The position numbers and the translations under genes are program-made. A DNA stretch of 64,000 nt, from positions 28,547 through 92,546 of the forward strand of contig NZ_FOEO01000017.1 in the NCBI RefSeq assembly GCF_900110765.1, in the 5' to 3' direction. This stretch comes from Pseudomonas sp. NFACC02 (lineage in GTDB: Bacteria > Pseudomonadota > Gammaproteobacteria > Pseudomonadales > Pseudomonadaceae). The notes beneath the pieces were generated by a model that was not told where the DNA came from, made no database searches, and was given only the letters and a program-made list of their open reading frames with translations. This document shows, in pieces, positions 36,395 to 46,016 of this stretch (positions are counted from its first letter, which is position 1; every line of letters begins with the position of its first letter).

Positions 36395-36943
36395 TTATTT
36401 ATCGGTCAACGCAAACTGCGTCAGACAGAACGTCGGGATTTCCATGTCTTGCAGGCGCTGCGAGCCGCCCAGCTCGGGCAGGTCGATGATGGCGGCCGCT
36501 TCATGGACTTTCGCGCCCATGCGGCGGATGAGATTGGCCGCTGCGATCAGCGTGCCGCCCGTGGCGATCAAGTCATCGAACATCACCACCGAGTCGCCGT
36601 CGCACAGGCTGTCGGCGTGGACCTCCAGGAATGCTTCGCCGTATTCGGTCTGATAACCCTCTGCCAGTACATCCGCGGGCAGCTTGCCCTGCTTGCGGAA
36701 CAGCACCAGAGGCCTGTTGAGCTCGTAAGCGATGATCGAGCCGATCAGAAATCCGCGCGCATCCATGGCACCCACATGGGTGAAGTCCGAGTCGATGTAA
36801 CGCTGCACGAAACTGTCCATCACCAGGCGCAGCGCCTTGGGCGACTGGAAAAGCGGAGTGATGTCACGAAAAATGACGCCGGGCTTGGGGAAGTCCACCA
36901 CCGGGCGGATCAGGGATTTGAAGCTGAATTCATCGAAAATCAT
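36395..36943 (-). CDS. apt: Adenine phosphoribosyltransferase
   Basis: This 182-aa enzyme has the standard APRT features: [20 protein letters not shown] at the N-terminus, [18 protein letters not shown], the adenine-pocket [20 protein letters not shown], and the PRPP-binding [20 protein letters not shown]. It converts adenine and PRPP to AMP for salvage. The start is ATG 36943 ([14 protein letters not shown]), as in close Pseudomonas homologues; a TTG ten codons upstream is less likely. It is read away from anr's neighbour region and stands alone. Confidence 0.96.
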   Translation of the reverse strand: MIFDEFSFKSLIRPVVDFPKPGVIFRDITPLFQSPKALRLVMDSFVQRYIDSDFTHVGAMDARGFLIGSIIAYELNRPLVLFRKQGKLPADVLAEGYQTEYGEAFLEVHADSLCDGDSVVMFDDLIATGGTLIAAANLIRRMGAKVHEAAAIIDLPELGGSQRLQDMEIPTFCLTQFALTDK

Positions 36944-37009
36944 CGAAAAGTCTCGGGCAGGAGATACACGCAAAGAGCGTAGTTTAAGCCTGCCCGGCCT
37001 GTGCCGCCA

Positions 37010-37744
37010 TCAGCTTTCCAGCGAACCGCCCGCCAGCGCGCACAGCTGAATCGGGTCCAGAATGCGAATTTCCTTGCCTTCGGCGGCGATCAGCTCGTTT
37101 TGCTGAAAACGGGTGAACACCCGGGAAACGGTTTCCACCGCCAGGCCCAGGTAATTGCCGATTTCGTTGCGCGACATGCTCAGCCGGAACTGATTGGCTG
37201 AAAACCCGCGTGCCCGGAACCGGGCGGAGAGGTTGACCAGAAACGTGGCGATGCGCTCATCAGCGGTTTTCTTCGAGAGCAGCAGCATCATTTGTTGGTC
37301 GTCGCGGATCTCGCGACTCATCACGCGCATCAGTTGACGACGCAGTTGCGGCAATTGCACCGACAATTCATCCAGACGTTCAAAGGGAATTTCACACACC
37401 GAAGTGGTTTCCATGGCCTGGGCGGAGACGGGATAGGCCTCTGAGTCCATGCCCGACAACCCGACCAGTTCACTGGGCAGATGGAAGCCGGTGAGCTGCT
37501 CTTCGCCGCTGTCGCTCAAGCTGAAGGTCTTCAGCGCTCCGGATCGCACGGCGTAGACCGAATCGAAGGTATCGCCCTGACGAAACAGGAACTCGCCTTT
37601 TTTCAGTGGACGGCCACGTTTGACGATTTCGTCCAGTGCATCCATGTCTTCAAGGTTCAATGAAAGCGGGAGGCACAACGGGGCCAGGCTGCAATCCTTG
37701 CAGTGAGCCTGGGTATGAGCACGCATCTTTACTGGCTCAGACAT
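37010..37744 (-). CDS. anr: Anaerobic regulator Anr (FNR family)
   Basis: This 244-aa CRP/FNR-type regulator has cysteines 15, 18 and 24 ([11 protein letters not shown]) plus Cys117 (TTSVCEIPF), which hold an oxygen-labile [4Fe-4S] cluster. The cyclic-nucleotide-like fold and dimer helix ([20 protein letters not shown]) precede the [23 protein letters not shown], whose ExxSR recognition residues read TTGAT-N4-ATCAA sites. It activates hemN and, in related species, oxidase genes when oxygen falls. ATG 37744 is preferred over 37771 because it gives the conserved [10 protein letters not shown] start. Confidence 0.97.
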   Translation of the reverse strand: MSEPVKMRAHTQAHCKDCSLAPLCLPLSLNLEDMDALDEIVKRGRPLKKGEFLFRQGDTFDSVYAVRSGALKTFSLSDSGEEQLTGFHLPSELVGLSGMDSEAYPVSAQAMETTSVCEIPFERLDELSVQLPQLRRQLMRVMSREIRDDQQMMLLLSKKTADERIATFLVNLSARFRARGFSANQFRLSMSRNEIGNYLGLAVETVSRVFTRFQQNELIAAEGKEIRILDPIQLCALAGGSLES

Positions 37745-37864
37745 CGGGTAATTCCTTGTAAAAAAACACACATAAGTCGTAAGGGTAACCCACGGGTCAA
37801 TGCTTCGACTAGCACGCGCCTTCCTTGGCGTGAAAATGATTCCTGCCGCTGAAACGGAAATGTC

Positions 37865-39247
37865 CTAGATCACGCGCGAAAACCGCTGACGGTTCTGTAC
37901 GCTCATGTACGCATCGAAGACCATGCAGATCGAGCGCACCAACAAGCGACCGGCCGGCGTGACCCGGATACCGTTGCTGTCCAGATGGATCAACCCGTCT
38001 TTGGCCATTTGCAGCAACTTTGGCCAGATGTCGTTGAAATAACCGCGAAAGTCGACACCGAACCGATCGTTGATCGAGGCGAAATCCAGCGCGAAATGAC
38101 AGATCAACTGCTGGATGACCGCGCCACGGACGTGGTCGTCACCGTTGCGGATCAGCCCTCGCTTGGTGGCCAGTTGATCACTGGCGATCAGGGTCTGGTA
38201 CTCGTTGAGGTCGTTGCTGTTCTGCGCGTACAGGTCGCCGATCTGGCTGATGGCCGACACCCCGAGTCCGATCAGGTCGCAATGGCCGTGGGTGGTGTAA
38301 CCCTGGAAGTTTCGCTGCAGCGTGCCTTCTTCCTGAGCAATGGCCAGGTCGTCATCGGGCAGGGCGAAATGGTCCATGCCGATGTAGCGGTATCCGGCCG
38401 CGGTCAACTGCTCGATGGTGCGCTGCAGCATCTGCAGTTTGTGTTCGGCGCTGGGCAGTTGTGCCGTGTCGATGCGCCGCTGGGGCATGAAGCGTTCAGG
38501 CAGGTGAGCGTAGTTGAAGACCGACAGACGATCAGGTTGCAGCGCGATGACTTCGTCGACCGTGCGCGCGAACCCCTCTGGTGTCTGGAGCGGCAGGCCG
38601 TAAATCAGGTCGATGTTCACTGACCGGAACTGCAGCGTGCGGGCGGCTTCGACGATCGCACGGGTTTCTTCCAGGCTTTGCAGGCGGTTGATCGCGCGCT
38701 GCACCAGCGGATCGAGGTCCTGCACGCCAAGGCTGACACGGTTGAAACCCAGTTCCCGTAGCAGGCCCATGGTCGACCAGTCGGCCTCGCGGGGATCGAT
38801 CTCGATGCCGTAATCGCCGGAGTGATCGTCGAGCAGGGTGAAGTGCTGGCGCAGGTGCGCCATCAATTGACGCAATTCGACATGGCTGAGAAAGGTCGGC
38901 GTGCCGCCACCAAAATGCAGTTGTTCGACCACCTGACGACCGTCGACATGGCGGGCGATCATCTGGATCTCGTGTTCCAGGCGCTGCAGATAGACCTGAG
39001 CGCGGCTGCGATCCTTGGTGATGACCTTGTTGCAGGCGCAGTAGTAGCAAATGTTGGCGCAGAACGGGATGTGCACATACAGCGACAAGGGACGCGCGGC
39101 CTTGCGGCTTTCACGCAGCGCATGCAGCAGATCGAACGCACCCACTTGCGTATGAAACTGCACCGCTGTGGGATAGGACGTATAGCGCGGCCCGGTCAGG
39201 TCGTAGCGACGGATAAGTTCAGAATCCCAACGAAGGTCGTCGAGCAT
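37865..39247 (-). CDS. hemN: Oxygen-independent coproporphyrinogen III oxidase
   Basis: This 460-aa radical SAM enzyme opens with a conserved YDLTGPRYTSYPTAVQF and shows the SAM cluster motif HIPFCANICYYCACNK (Cys63, 67, 70). Further conserved parts are QLHFGGGTPTFLSH, SLGVQDLDPLVQRAINRLQS and NIDLIYGLPLQTPEGF. It decarboxylates coproporphyrinogen III without oxygen for haem synthesis, which the anaerobic and microaerobic cytochromes need. An Anr-type box lies about 62 bp upstream at 39309-39322. Confidence 0.97.
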   Translation of the reverse strand: MLDDLRWDSELIRRYDLTGPRYTSYPTAVQFHTQVGAFDLLHALRESRKAARPLSLYVHIPFCANICYYCACNKVITKDRSRAQVYLQRLEHEIQMIARHVDGRQVVEQLHFGGGTPTFLSHVELRQLMAHLRQHFTLLDDHSGDYGIEIDPREADWSTMGLLRELGFNRVSLGVQDLDPLVQRAINRLQSLEETRAIVEAARTLQFRSVNIDLIYGLPLQTPEGFARTVDEVIALQPDRLSVFNYAHLPERFMPQRRIDTAQLPSAEHKLQMLQRTIEQLTAAGYRYIGMDHFALPDDDLAIAQEEGTLQRNFQGYTTHGHCDLIGLGVSAISQIGDLYAQNSNDLNEYQTLIASDQLATKRGLIRNGDDHVRGAVIQQLICHFALDFASINDRFGVDFRGYFNDIWPKLLQMAKDGLIHLDSNGIRVTPAGRLLVRSICMVFDAYMSVQNRQRFSRVI

Positions 39248-39308
39248 GCGGGCATTCCCGAAAAGGCTGGCGGTAAAGGCAGTCTAAGGAGTACGCCGCG
39301 CGCACGTC

Positions 39309-39322
39309 GTGATCTGGGTCAA
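39309..39322 (-). promoter_or_regulatory. Candidate Anr box upstream of hemN
   Basis: Plus-strand GTGATCTGGGTCAA (minus: TTGACCCAGATCAC) matches the FNR/Anr consensus TTGAT-N4-ATCAA at eight of ten positions. It is 62 bp before the hemN start codon and anr is the next gene after hemN, so regulation by Anr is likely. Confidence 0.7.
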
Positions 39323-39335
39323 TGTTTCAGGGCGA

Positions 39336-40019
39336 TCAGTGCCCCATCAACCAATGCTGATGCGGGCCGGGCAGCGTCCACAGCCCAAACAATATCACCA
39401 GCAGTCCACCGCCGACCCGCACGCTTCGTTTACGCAGCAGGGCCGTGGTGCGTTCGGCGGCAAGGCCGGTGGCGATCAGGACGGGCCAGGTGCCGACGCC
39501 GAAAGCCAGCATCAACACTGCGCTGTACAGCGCATCGCCCTGACTCGCAGACCACAACAAGGTGCTGTAGACCAACCCACAGGGGAGCCAGCCCCACAGT
39601 CCGCCGAGCAACAGCGCGCGTGGCAGGCTCGACACCGGCAGCAGTCGACTGGCGACCGGCTGAATGCATCGCCACAGCCCACGCCCCAGTCCTTCGATGC
39701 GTGTCAGGCCGCTCCACCATCCGGCCAGATACAGGCCCATCGCGATCAGCAACAACGCAGCCACCACCCGCAACAGCATGGCGCCGGGGCTGTTGGCGAC
39801 CGCCCATCCCGCCAGGCCTAGCAACAATCCAGCGCACGCATAACTGAAAATGCGCCCGACGTTGTAGGCCAGCAACAAGCGAAAGCGTCGGCCGCGTTGC
39901 TCTTTGGGGATCGCCATGGTCAACGCCCCCATCAGGCCGCCGCACATGCCCAGACAGTGACCACCGCCAAGCAGGCCGAGAATCAGGGCCGAGAGCAGTT
40001 GGGGGAGGAGATCAGGCAT
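39336..40019 (-). CDS. TauE/SafE-like membrane protein of the cco cluster
   Basis: This 227-aa protein has about six membrane helices. It starts with a metal-handling motif, LGLLGGGHCLGMCGGLMGAL, and a conserved later segment LLGGLWGWLPCGLVYSTLLW. The HCxGMCGG and PCGLVY pattern defines the TauE/SafE or DsbD-like urease-accessory-type family found between ccoS and hemN in many pseudomonads. Cys and His in the membrane suggest heavy-metal handling for oxidase biogenesis, but the exact job is unproven. A REP pair separates it from ccoS. Confidence 0.88.
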   Translation of the reverse strand: MPDLLPQLLSALILGLLGGGHCLGMCGGLMGALTMAIPKEQRGRRFRLLLAYNVGRIFSYACAGLLLGLAGWAVANSPGAMLLRVVAALLLIAMGLYLAGWWSGLTRIEGLGRGLWRCIQPVASRLLPVSSLPRALLLGGLWGWLPCGLVYSTLLWSASQGDALYSAVLMLAFGVGTWPVLIATGLAAERTTALLRKRSVRVGGGLLVILFGLWTLPGPHQHWLMGH

Positions 40020-40061
40020 GCCGGTAGCCCGAAGGTTCTGTAGCGATTACACCCACGCCAT

Positions 40062-40148
40062 CGCGGGCACGCGCGCTCCTACAGTTGACGTGCCGTGCGC
40101 AGACCCTCGCACCTGCACTGATCCCCTGTAGGAGCGCGCTTGCCCGCG
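40062..40148. repeat. REP inverted pair
   Basis: CGCGGGCACGCGCGCTCCTA on the left and TAGGAGCGCGCTTGCCCGCG on the right are inverted near-identical arms about 40 bases apart. The element lies inside the cco cluster, between ccoS and the TauE/SafE-like gene. Confidence 0.8.
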
Positions 40149-40184
40149 AAGAGGCCAGCCGGTGCACCGTCAATCCTGGATTTA

Positions 40185-40400
40185 TCACCCGATATCCTTC
40201 TCGTCCGGTTTCTGCCCGTTTTTTCCCGACGCCTCATCCACTCCGGCCTTGTGACCAGGGTCTTGATCATCGAACAGAATGCTGTGCGCCGGACCGTCAA
40301 GGTCATCGTACTGACCGCTGTCCACTGCCCAGAAGAAAACGTAAATCGCCACGGCCACAATCAACAGGGCCACCGGGATCATGATGTAAAGCGCGGGCAT
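40185..40400 (-). CDS. ccoS: cbb3 oxidase assembly protein CcoS
   Basis: This 71-aa protein starts at ATG 40400 behind GGAGG (MPALYIMIPVALLIVAVAIY). It has one membrane helix and the CcoS signature FFWAVDSGQYDDLDGPAHSI, followed by a charged tail. CcoS is needed for cofactor insertion into cytochrome cbb3 oxidase. It is the last of ccoGHIS; ccoI ends 40 bp upstream. Confidence 0.95.
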   Translation of the reverse strand: MPALYIMIPVALLIVAVAIYVFFWAVDSGQYDDLDGPAHSILFDDQDPGHKAGVDEASGKNGQKPDEKDIG

Positions 40401-40440
40401 TGAACCTCCGAAAGCCATGGCGTGTGGGAACATCGCGCGT

Positions 40441-42891
40441 TCATGCCGGCAACGGCCGATGGCTACCGGCCAACGCAGGGGTGGGCTGATCGACCTTCAT
40501 GCGGGTCAGCCGCAGCGCATTGAGCACGACGATCAGCGAACTGGCTGACATACCCGCTGCCGCCCACAGTGGCGTGATCCAGCCCAGCGCGGCGAAGGGC
40601 AGCATGAGGCCATTGTAGAGCGCAGCCCACCACAGATTCTGCAGAATGACACGGCGCGTTCGTCGAGCCAGCGTGAACGCCTGAATCAGCGTCTGTAGAC
40701 GGTTGGACAGCAGCACCGCGTCGGCGGTCGTTTTCGCCAGATCGGTGGCCGAACCCATGGCGACGCTGATGTCGGCGGCGGCCAGGACCGGTACATCGTT
40801 GATCCCGTCACCCAGCATCAACACCTTATGCCCCTGGGCCCTGAGCTGTTGCAGGATCTGCAACTTGTCGTTCGGGCGCAGGCTGCTGCGCGCCTCGTCG
40901 ATGCCCAGTTGTTCGGCCACGCGGGCGACCATCGGCGAGCTGTCGCCAGACAGCAGCACGGTCTTCCAGCCACGCTGTTTGCAGGCGAGGACCAAGACGG
41001 CCGCGTCATCGCGCAACCGATCATCCAGCACCAGCCAGGCCAGCACCTGAGTCTCGTCGCCCAGCAGCAGCCATTGGCCGGGCTCATCCGGCATTGTCGG
41101 CACGGGGCTGTGACTGAGCGCACAGACAAATTCCGCCTGGCCGATACGCAGTCTCTGCGCACCGACGCGTCCTTCAAGCCCCAGTCCCGGTGCGCTGACG
41201 ACATCCTCGGCCAGCCGCGGCGTGTTGCCAAACGCCCGCGCGATCGGGTGTTCCGAGCGGCCCTCCAGTGCCGCGGCCAGGCTCAGACAGTCGTCGTTGT
41301 CCAGCGATCCCAGACGGTGAATGGTCCTGAGCGTCAAACGGCCTTCGGTCAGCGTGCCGGTCTTGTCGAAGATGACGGTATCGATCTCATTAAGCCCTTC
41401 CAGCACATGCCCACGCGTCAACAGCAGTCCGAGGGCATGCAAGGTGCCGGTCGCGGTGGTCAACGCGGTGGGTGTCGCCAGTGACAGCGCGCACGGGCAG
41501 GTGGCGACCAGCATGGCCAATACGATCCAGAATGCGCGAGCCGGGTCCTGCTGCCACCACAGCAGGCCGATGCAGGCGGCGAGTATCAACGAAGTCAGCA
41601 AGAACCATTGCGCTGCGCGATCAGCCATCTGTGCCAGACGCGGCTTTTCGGACTGAGCACGCTCGAGCAGCCGGACGATGGCCGACAATCGGGTGTCATG
41701 CCCGAGCGCGAGCACCTCGACCGTCAGCGCGCTTTCGACGTTTAGCGTGCCCGCCGTTACGGCATCGCCAGGCGCTCGGGCGTGAGGCAGGTATTCTCCG
41801 GTAAGCAGCGACTCATCAATGCTCGACTGACCGGCAACGATACGCCCGTCAGCCGGTAACACCGCGCCGGGATGCACCAGTACCTTGTCGTTGAGCTGCA
41901 GTTCACTGAGCAAAATCCGCTCGCTCTGACCGTCCTCGTTCAGGCGCAGACACGAAGCGGGCAGCAGGTTGATCAACTGCGCAGTGGCGGCGGCCGTGCG
42001 TTCGCGAGCGCGTCGCTCCAGATAGCGTCCGCCCAGCAAGAACAGCGCGAACATGCCTACCGCGTCGAAATACAGTTCGCCCACGCCGGTGATCGCTGTC
42101 CAGATGCCTGCCACGTAAGCCAGGCCGATGGCCAGTGACACCGAGACATCCATCGTCAGATGACGCGTGCGCAGGTCTCGAAGCGCGCCCTTGAAAAAGG
42201 GCGCGCAGCTGTAAAAGACGATCGGCGTGGTGAGAAACATCGCCACCCAGCGCAGGATGGTATGCATTTCAGGGCTGAGGTCGATGTTGAACTCTGGCCA
42301 CGTTGCCATCGTCGCCATCATGGCCTGAAACCACAGCAGACCGGCAACCCCCAACTGACGCAGACTGCGGCGGTTGTCCCGAGCCAACTGCTCGCTGGCC
42401 TTGTCGGCCTGCCAGGGATGGCCCGCGTAACCGATGCTGCGCAGCTCGCTCAACACCTGGCTGAGCGAAAGGGAAGCGTCTTTCCAGCGCAGGTTGAGAC
42501 GATGGTTGGACAGGTTCAAGCGTGCATCGACAACGGCAGGCAGGGCGCGCAGATGGCGTTCGATCAACCAGGCACAGGCGGCGCAACTGATGCCTTCGAT
42601 CATCAGCGTGGTTTCGCTCAGGTCATCGTCGTGACGCACGAAGGGCGCCTGCACGTCGGGCCGGTCGTATAACGCTTGCTCGTCGATCAATTGCGCGGGC
42701 AGCGCCTGAGGGTTGGTCGAGGCTTCGCTACGGTGGCTGTAATAGCTTTCAAGTCCGCCGGCGACAATGGCGTGCGCCACGGCCTGACAGCCGGGGCAGC
42801 AGAACTCACGAGGTTCGCCGAGGACGATGCCGGTAAAGCGAGCGCCGGACGGAACGGGCAGGGCGCAATGGAAACAAGGCGTTATGGCCAC
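40441..42891 (-). CDS. ccoI: Cu+-exporting P-type ATPase CcoI
   Basis: This 816-aa P1B ATPase has a CcoI-type N-terminus with CFHCALPVP and FCCPGCQAVAHAI, an HMA-type metal site GISCAACAWLIERH, eight membrane helices and the transport motif ATCPCALSLATPTAL. It also has the phosphorylation site FDKTGTLTEG and the hinge MLGDGINDVPVLAAADIS. It exports Cu+ to the periplasm for the CuB centre of cbb3 oxidase rather than for resistance. It follows ccoH after 55 bp in the conserved ccoGHIS order. Confidence 0.96.
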   Translation of the reverse strand: MAITPCFHCALPVPSGARFTGIVLGEPREFCCPGCQAVAHAIVAGGLESYYSHRSEASTNPQALPAQLIDEQALYDRPDVQAPFVRHDDDLSETTLMIEGISCAACAWLIERHLRALPAVVDARLNLSNHRLNLRWKDASLSLSQVLSELRSIGYAGHPWQADKASEQLARDNRRSLRQLGVAGLLWFQAMMATMATWPEFNIDLSPEMHTILRWVAMFLTTPIVFYSCAPFFKGALRDLRTRHLTMDVSVSLAIGLAYVAGIWTAITGVGELYFDAVGMFALFLLGGRYLERRARERTAAATAQLINLLPASCLRLNEDGQSERILLSELQLNDKVLVHPGAVLPADGRIVAGQSSIDESLLTGEYLPHARAPGDAVTAGTLNVESALTVEVLALGHDTRLSAIVRLLERAQSEKPRLAQMADRAAQWFLLTSLILAACIGLLWWQQDPARAFWIVLAMLVATCPCALSLATPTALTTATGTLHALGLLLTRGHVLEGLNEIDTVIFDKTGTLTEGRLTLRTIHRLGSLDNDDCLSLAAALEGRSEHPIARAFGNTPRLAEDVVSAPGLGLEGRVGAQRLRIGQAEFVCALSHSPVPTMPDEPGQWLLLGDETQVLAWLVLDDRLRDDAAVLVLACKQRGWKTVLLSGDSSPMVARVAEQLGIDEARSSLRPNDKLQILQQLRAQGHKVLMLGDGINDVPVLAAADISVAMGSATDLAKTTADAVLLSNRLQTLIQAFTLARRTRRVILQNLWWAALYNGLMLPFAALGWITPLWAAAGMSASSLIVVLNALRLTRMKVDQPTPALAGSHRPLPA

Positions 42892-42946
42892 GGATCGCTC
42901 TCACGTGCTGCGTCGTAACGATGATCGTGCCGATCGAGCGTCATAT

Positions 42947-43489
42947 TCACTGCTTTTCGGCACCTTGAATCGGCTCGTCGCCCAGAATCAGGTCCTTGTC
43001 ATGGGTAAGGGTTTCTTCCTCGAACAAACGCCACGTCTGGCTGTTTTCCACCCCCAGCAGCTCGACGAAACGCCGGCCTTCGACGTTGTCGCTCATTTGT
43101 CCGACGTAGCGACCGGGCTGGGCAGGGTTGCGCGCGAGGACGATCTTGCGATCCTTTTCCGGTTGGGTCGGCGAAATCAGGTTCAGGACCAGTGTTTCGG
43201 GCAGGCTGTTCCCCGTCAGGCGCAAATCCGCTTCGCCGGTGACGTCATCCAGGGTCAGGGTCGCTCGCAGTTTAAGCGTCTGGGCGAGCAGTTCACGGTC
43301 CAGCGAGCGGTTGATCCCTTTGCCCGCTTCGTAATAGTTGTCGTTGACCAGGTTGTCGGGGTGGTTGACCGCAATGGTCACCATGGCCAGCGTCAGCGTG
43401 ACCGAGCAGGCCAGAATACCGATGATGATCCACGGCCAAAGATGCCGGTACCAAGGACTTGAAGCGGTTGCTGCGGTCATGTCTGACAT
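42947..43489 (-). CDS. ccoH: FixH/CcoH family assembly protein
   Basis: This 180-aa protein has a single N-terminal membrane helix (WYRHLWPWIIIGILACSVTL) and then the family signature MVTIAVNHPDNLVNDNYYEA, followed by a periplasmic beta-rich domain. CcoH binds maturing oxidase and helps assembly. It begins three bases after the ccoG stop and is followed by ccoI, as in other pseudomonads. Confidence 0.93.
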   Translation of the reverse strand: MSDMTAATASSPWYRHLWPWIIIGILACSVTLTLAMVTIAVNHPDNLVNDNYYEAGKGINRSLDRELLAQTLKLRATLTLDDVTGEADLRLTGNSLPETLVLNLISPTQPEKDRKIVLARNPAQPGRYVGQMSDNVEGRRFVELLGVENSQTWRLFEEETLTHDKDLILGDEPIQGAEKQ

Positions 43490-43492
43490 CTC

Positions 43493-44908
43493 TTAACGAA
43501 TGTGTGGGCCGATGAATCGGCTCTTGGCTTGAATTTCGGTTCCGCTGTTTTCGATGTCCTTGAGGATGAACGTCACGTCGTTGGTACTCGATGGCAGTTG
43601 CTCCGGTGAAACCGACAGCTCGACCGGCTGGGTGAGGATCTCGCCGGCGGCAACCCTGATCTCGCGGCGGCCTTGCAGTTTAAGGTCCGGCAGGCCAGTG
43701 GCATCGAGCACGTAGGTGTGATCGACCTGATCCTTGTTCATCACTTTCAGGCTGTAGACGTTCTCGATGCGCCCTTCGGCGTTCTCGCGGTACAGCACGC
43801 GGTCTTTGCTGACGTCGAAGCCCACCAGCGAACGCGTGAAAAATGCCCCGGTCAGCGCGCCGATCATCACCACCAGCACCACGGCATACCCGATCAGACG
43901 CGGCCGCAGTTTGTGCGTGGTTTGCCCGGACAGATTGTGTTCGGTGGTGTAGCTGATCAGGCCGCGCGGGTAGTTCATCTTGTCCATGATGGTGTCGCAG
44001 GCATCGATGCAGGCCGCGCAACCGATGCATTCGATCTGCAGCCCGTCGCGAATGTCGATGCCCGTCGGGCACACCTGCACGCACATCGTGCAATCGATGC
44101 AGTCGCCCAGGCCGTGGGCCTTGTAATCCAGATACTTTTTGCGCGGGCCGCGTTTTTCGCCGCGACGCGGGTCATAGGAGACGATCAGGGTGTCCTTGTC
44201 GAACATCACGCTTTGGAAGCGCGCGTACGGGCACATGTAAATGCACACCTGTTCGCGCAGCCAGCCAGCGTTGCCATAGGTGGCGAGGGTGAAAAAGCCG
44301 ATCCAGAAATACGACCAGCCGTCCGCCTGGCCGGTGAAGAGGTCGACCGTGAGTTCACGGATGGGCGAAAAGTACCCGACGAAGGTCAGCCCGGTCACGA
44401 ATCCGATCAGCAGCCACAGACTATGTTTGGCGAATTTACGCATGAACTTGGTGGCGCTCATTGGCGCCTTGTCGAGCTTCATGCGCTGGTTACGGTCACC
44501 CTCGGTGACCTTTTCGCACCACATGAAGATCCACGTCCATACACTCTGCGGGCAGGTGTAACCGCACCAGACGCGACCCGCGAACACGGTGATGAAAAAC
44601 AGCCCGAAGGCGCTGACGATCAGAATGCCGGACAGCAGGATGAAATCCTGGGGCCAGAACGTCGCGCCGAAAATGTAGAACTTGCGCTCGGGCAGATTCC
44701 ACCAGACGGCCTGATGACCGCCCCAGTCGAGCCATACCGTGCCGAAATACAACAGAAACAGCACGATCCCGCCGCCGATCCGCAGGTTGCGAAACACCCC
44801 GGTAAACGCCCGGGTATAGATTTTCTCCCGCGAGGCATAGAGGTCGACGGTGTCATCGTCTTTTCCGGGCGGTGGCGTGACGTTGTGTACCGGAATCTGG
44901 TTACTCAT
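43493..44908 (-). CDS. ccoG: cbb3 oxidase assembly protein CcoG (FixG)
   Basis: This 471-aa membrane protein has about five helices and two [4Fe-4S] ferredoxin clusters: CIDCTMCVQVCPTGIDIRDG and ECIGCAACIDACD. CGYTCPQSVWTW is a conserved CcoG motif, and an Ig-like FixG domain ends the protein (about 360-471). CcoG is a cupric reductase that supplies Cu+ to CcoI. It starts ccoGHIS; the metallophosphoesterase gene ends about 106 bp upstream. Confidence 0.96.
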   Translation of the reverse strand: MSNQIPVHNVTPPPGKDDDTVDLYASREKIYTRAFTGVFRNLRIGGGIVLFLLYFGTVWLDWGGHQAVWWNLPERKFYIFGATFWPQDFILLSGILIVSAFGLFFITVFAGRVWCGYTCPQSVWTWIFMWCEKVTEGDRNQRMKLDKAPMSATKFMRKFAKHSLWLLIGFVTGLTFVGYFSPIRELTVDLFTGQADGWSYFWIGFFTLATYGNAGWLREQVCIYMCPYARFQSVMFDKDTLIVSYDPRRGEKRGPRKKYLDYKAHGLGDCIDCTMCVQVCPTGIDIRDGLQIECIGCAACIDACDTIMDKMNYPRGLISYTTEHNLSGQTTHKLRPRLIGYAVVLVVMIGALTGAFFTRSLVGFDVSKDRVLYRENAEGRIENVYSLKVMNKDQVDHTYVLDATGLPDLKLQGRREIRVAAGEILTQPVELSVSPEQLPSSTNDVTFILKDIENSGTEIQAKSRFIGPHIR

Positions 44909-45014
44909 CGCAGCGTGCTCATCGAAAGCGTCCCACGGCAGTGGAAAGGTGCCTCGGTCAGTACATGCCGACCGGGGTCATTGGGTTGTTGTGATGCGGC
45001 ACAGGATACTCCTG

Positions 45015-46016
45015 TCACTTTAGTTTGTTTTCACGTGGGGGCAGGGGGATCACCGCCAGCTCCTCCTTGTTTTGCCAGTCGTTGTCAGCGACTTTGCTGA
45101 CTCTGAGCTGACGTGCATTGCGGTCTATCTCTGCGATCAGGTAGGTGCGCTGTGACGCCGAGCCGCTGAGAAACAGTGGCACCGCCCCGTAGTAATCCGC
45201 TTCGTAATAGCGACCCGCGTATTTATGAAGATGCCCTGCGAATACGGCCGTCACCCCAAAGGTCTTGATCATGTTCCTGAAACGCTGCTGATTCTCGGTG
45301 CTGGTCTGCCAGCCATCGGGCTTGTGCATGTTCAGCAAAATGGTCAGGTTGTCGGCCCTTGCACGCTTGAGCTGTTCTTCCAGCCAGTCAAGGGAGCCCG
45401 TTATCCTGAAGTCATACGTCTTCAACCCTTGGCGCGCGTTGAAACGAGTCTCGTAAGTGGGTTGGTTATTCAACTGGATGAGCAGAACGTCTTCGAACCG
45501 CTTGCTGTAGGCGAGGCTGCCGACCCACGTCTGGTTCCAGCGTTTCTCGCTGACGTCCACAGCCATCGTATCGACCTTGTTCTGCATCCGGTCACGCAGG
45601 TCGAACAAGCTGTCTCGAGCGCAACCGTTGTTGGCACAGTTGCCAATGTTGTTCTGGTAGTCATGATTGCCCAGACCGAAGTAATAATCACCGCTCAGAT
45701 GAGCGTCCAGCGTGCGGTACAGATAATCGCGTTGCCAGCCGTGGCCATAGGCGGTCATGTCACCGTTGATCATCACGGGCACAGGCTGCTCGGGGTGGGC
45801 CTTGCGGAAATCGGCAATGCTCTTGTATTGCGCTTCAATCAATTCGCTCGACAGTTTGCGGTTGTCACTGGCGAGGATGTCTTCGTCATCATCGCTGTAA
45901 GGGGTCCAGGGGTATTGAGGGTCCGAGGCAAACACCAGCCAGGAAGGTGCTGCGTAGGTGTTCAGGCTGGCGAGCAAAAGGCTTAGTGCGCCCAGTAATC
46001 GTGTCCATGTATTCAT
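45015..46016 (-). CDS. Exported metallophosphoesterase (calcineurin-like)
   Basis: This 333-aa protein has a signal peptide from ATG 46016 (MNTWTRLLGALSLLLASLNT, then YAA as cleavage site). Metal motifs are present: FASDPQYPW (Asp in the first metal site, but DPQ instead of DxH), INGDMTAYGHGW, GLGNHDYQNN, NMHKPDGW and FAGHLHKYAG. It probably hydrolyses a phosphodiester in the periplasm or outside. It interrupts the cco region between ccoP and ccoG, where a second ccoNOQP set often lies, and has no obvious link to respiration. Confidence 0.88.
   Translation of the reverse strand: MNTWTRLLGALSLLLASLNTYAAPSWLVFASDPQYPWTPYSDDDEDILASDNRKLSSELIEAQYKSIADFRKAHPEQPVPVMINGDMTAYGHGWQRDYLYRTLDAHLSGDYYFGLGNHDYQNNIGNCANNGCARDSLFDLRDRMQNKVDTMAVDVSEKRWNQTWVGSLAYSKRFEDVLLIQLNNQPTYETRFNARQGLKTYDFRITGSLDWLEEQLKRARADNLTILLNMHKPDGWQTSTENQQRFRNMIKTFGVTAVFAGHLHKYAGRYYEADYYGAVPLFLSGSASQRTYLIAEIDRNARQLRVSKVADNDWQNKEELAVIPLPPRENKLK

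Noticed and set aside
43673..45100. 475-codon plus-strand frame across ccoG
   Set aside because: Shadow frame; ccoG is complete on the minus strand with two ferredoxin clusters.
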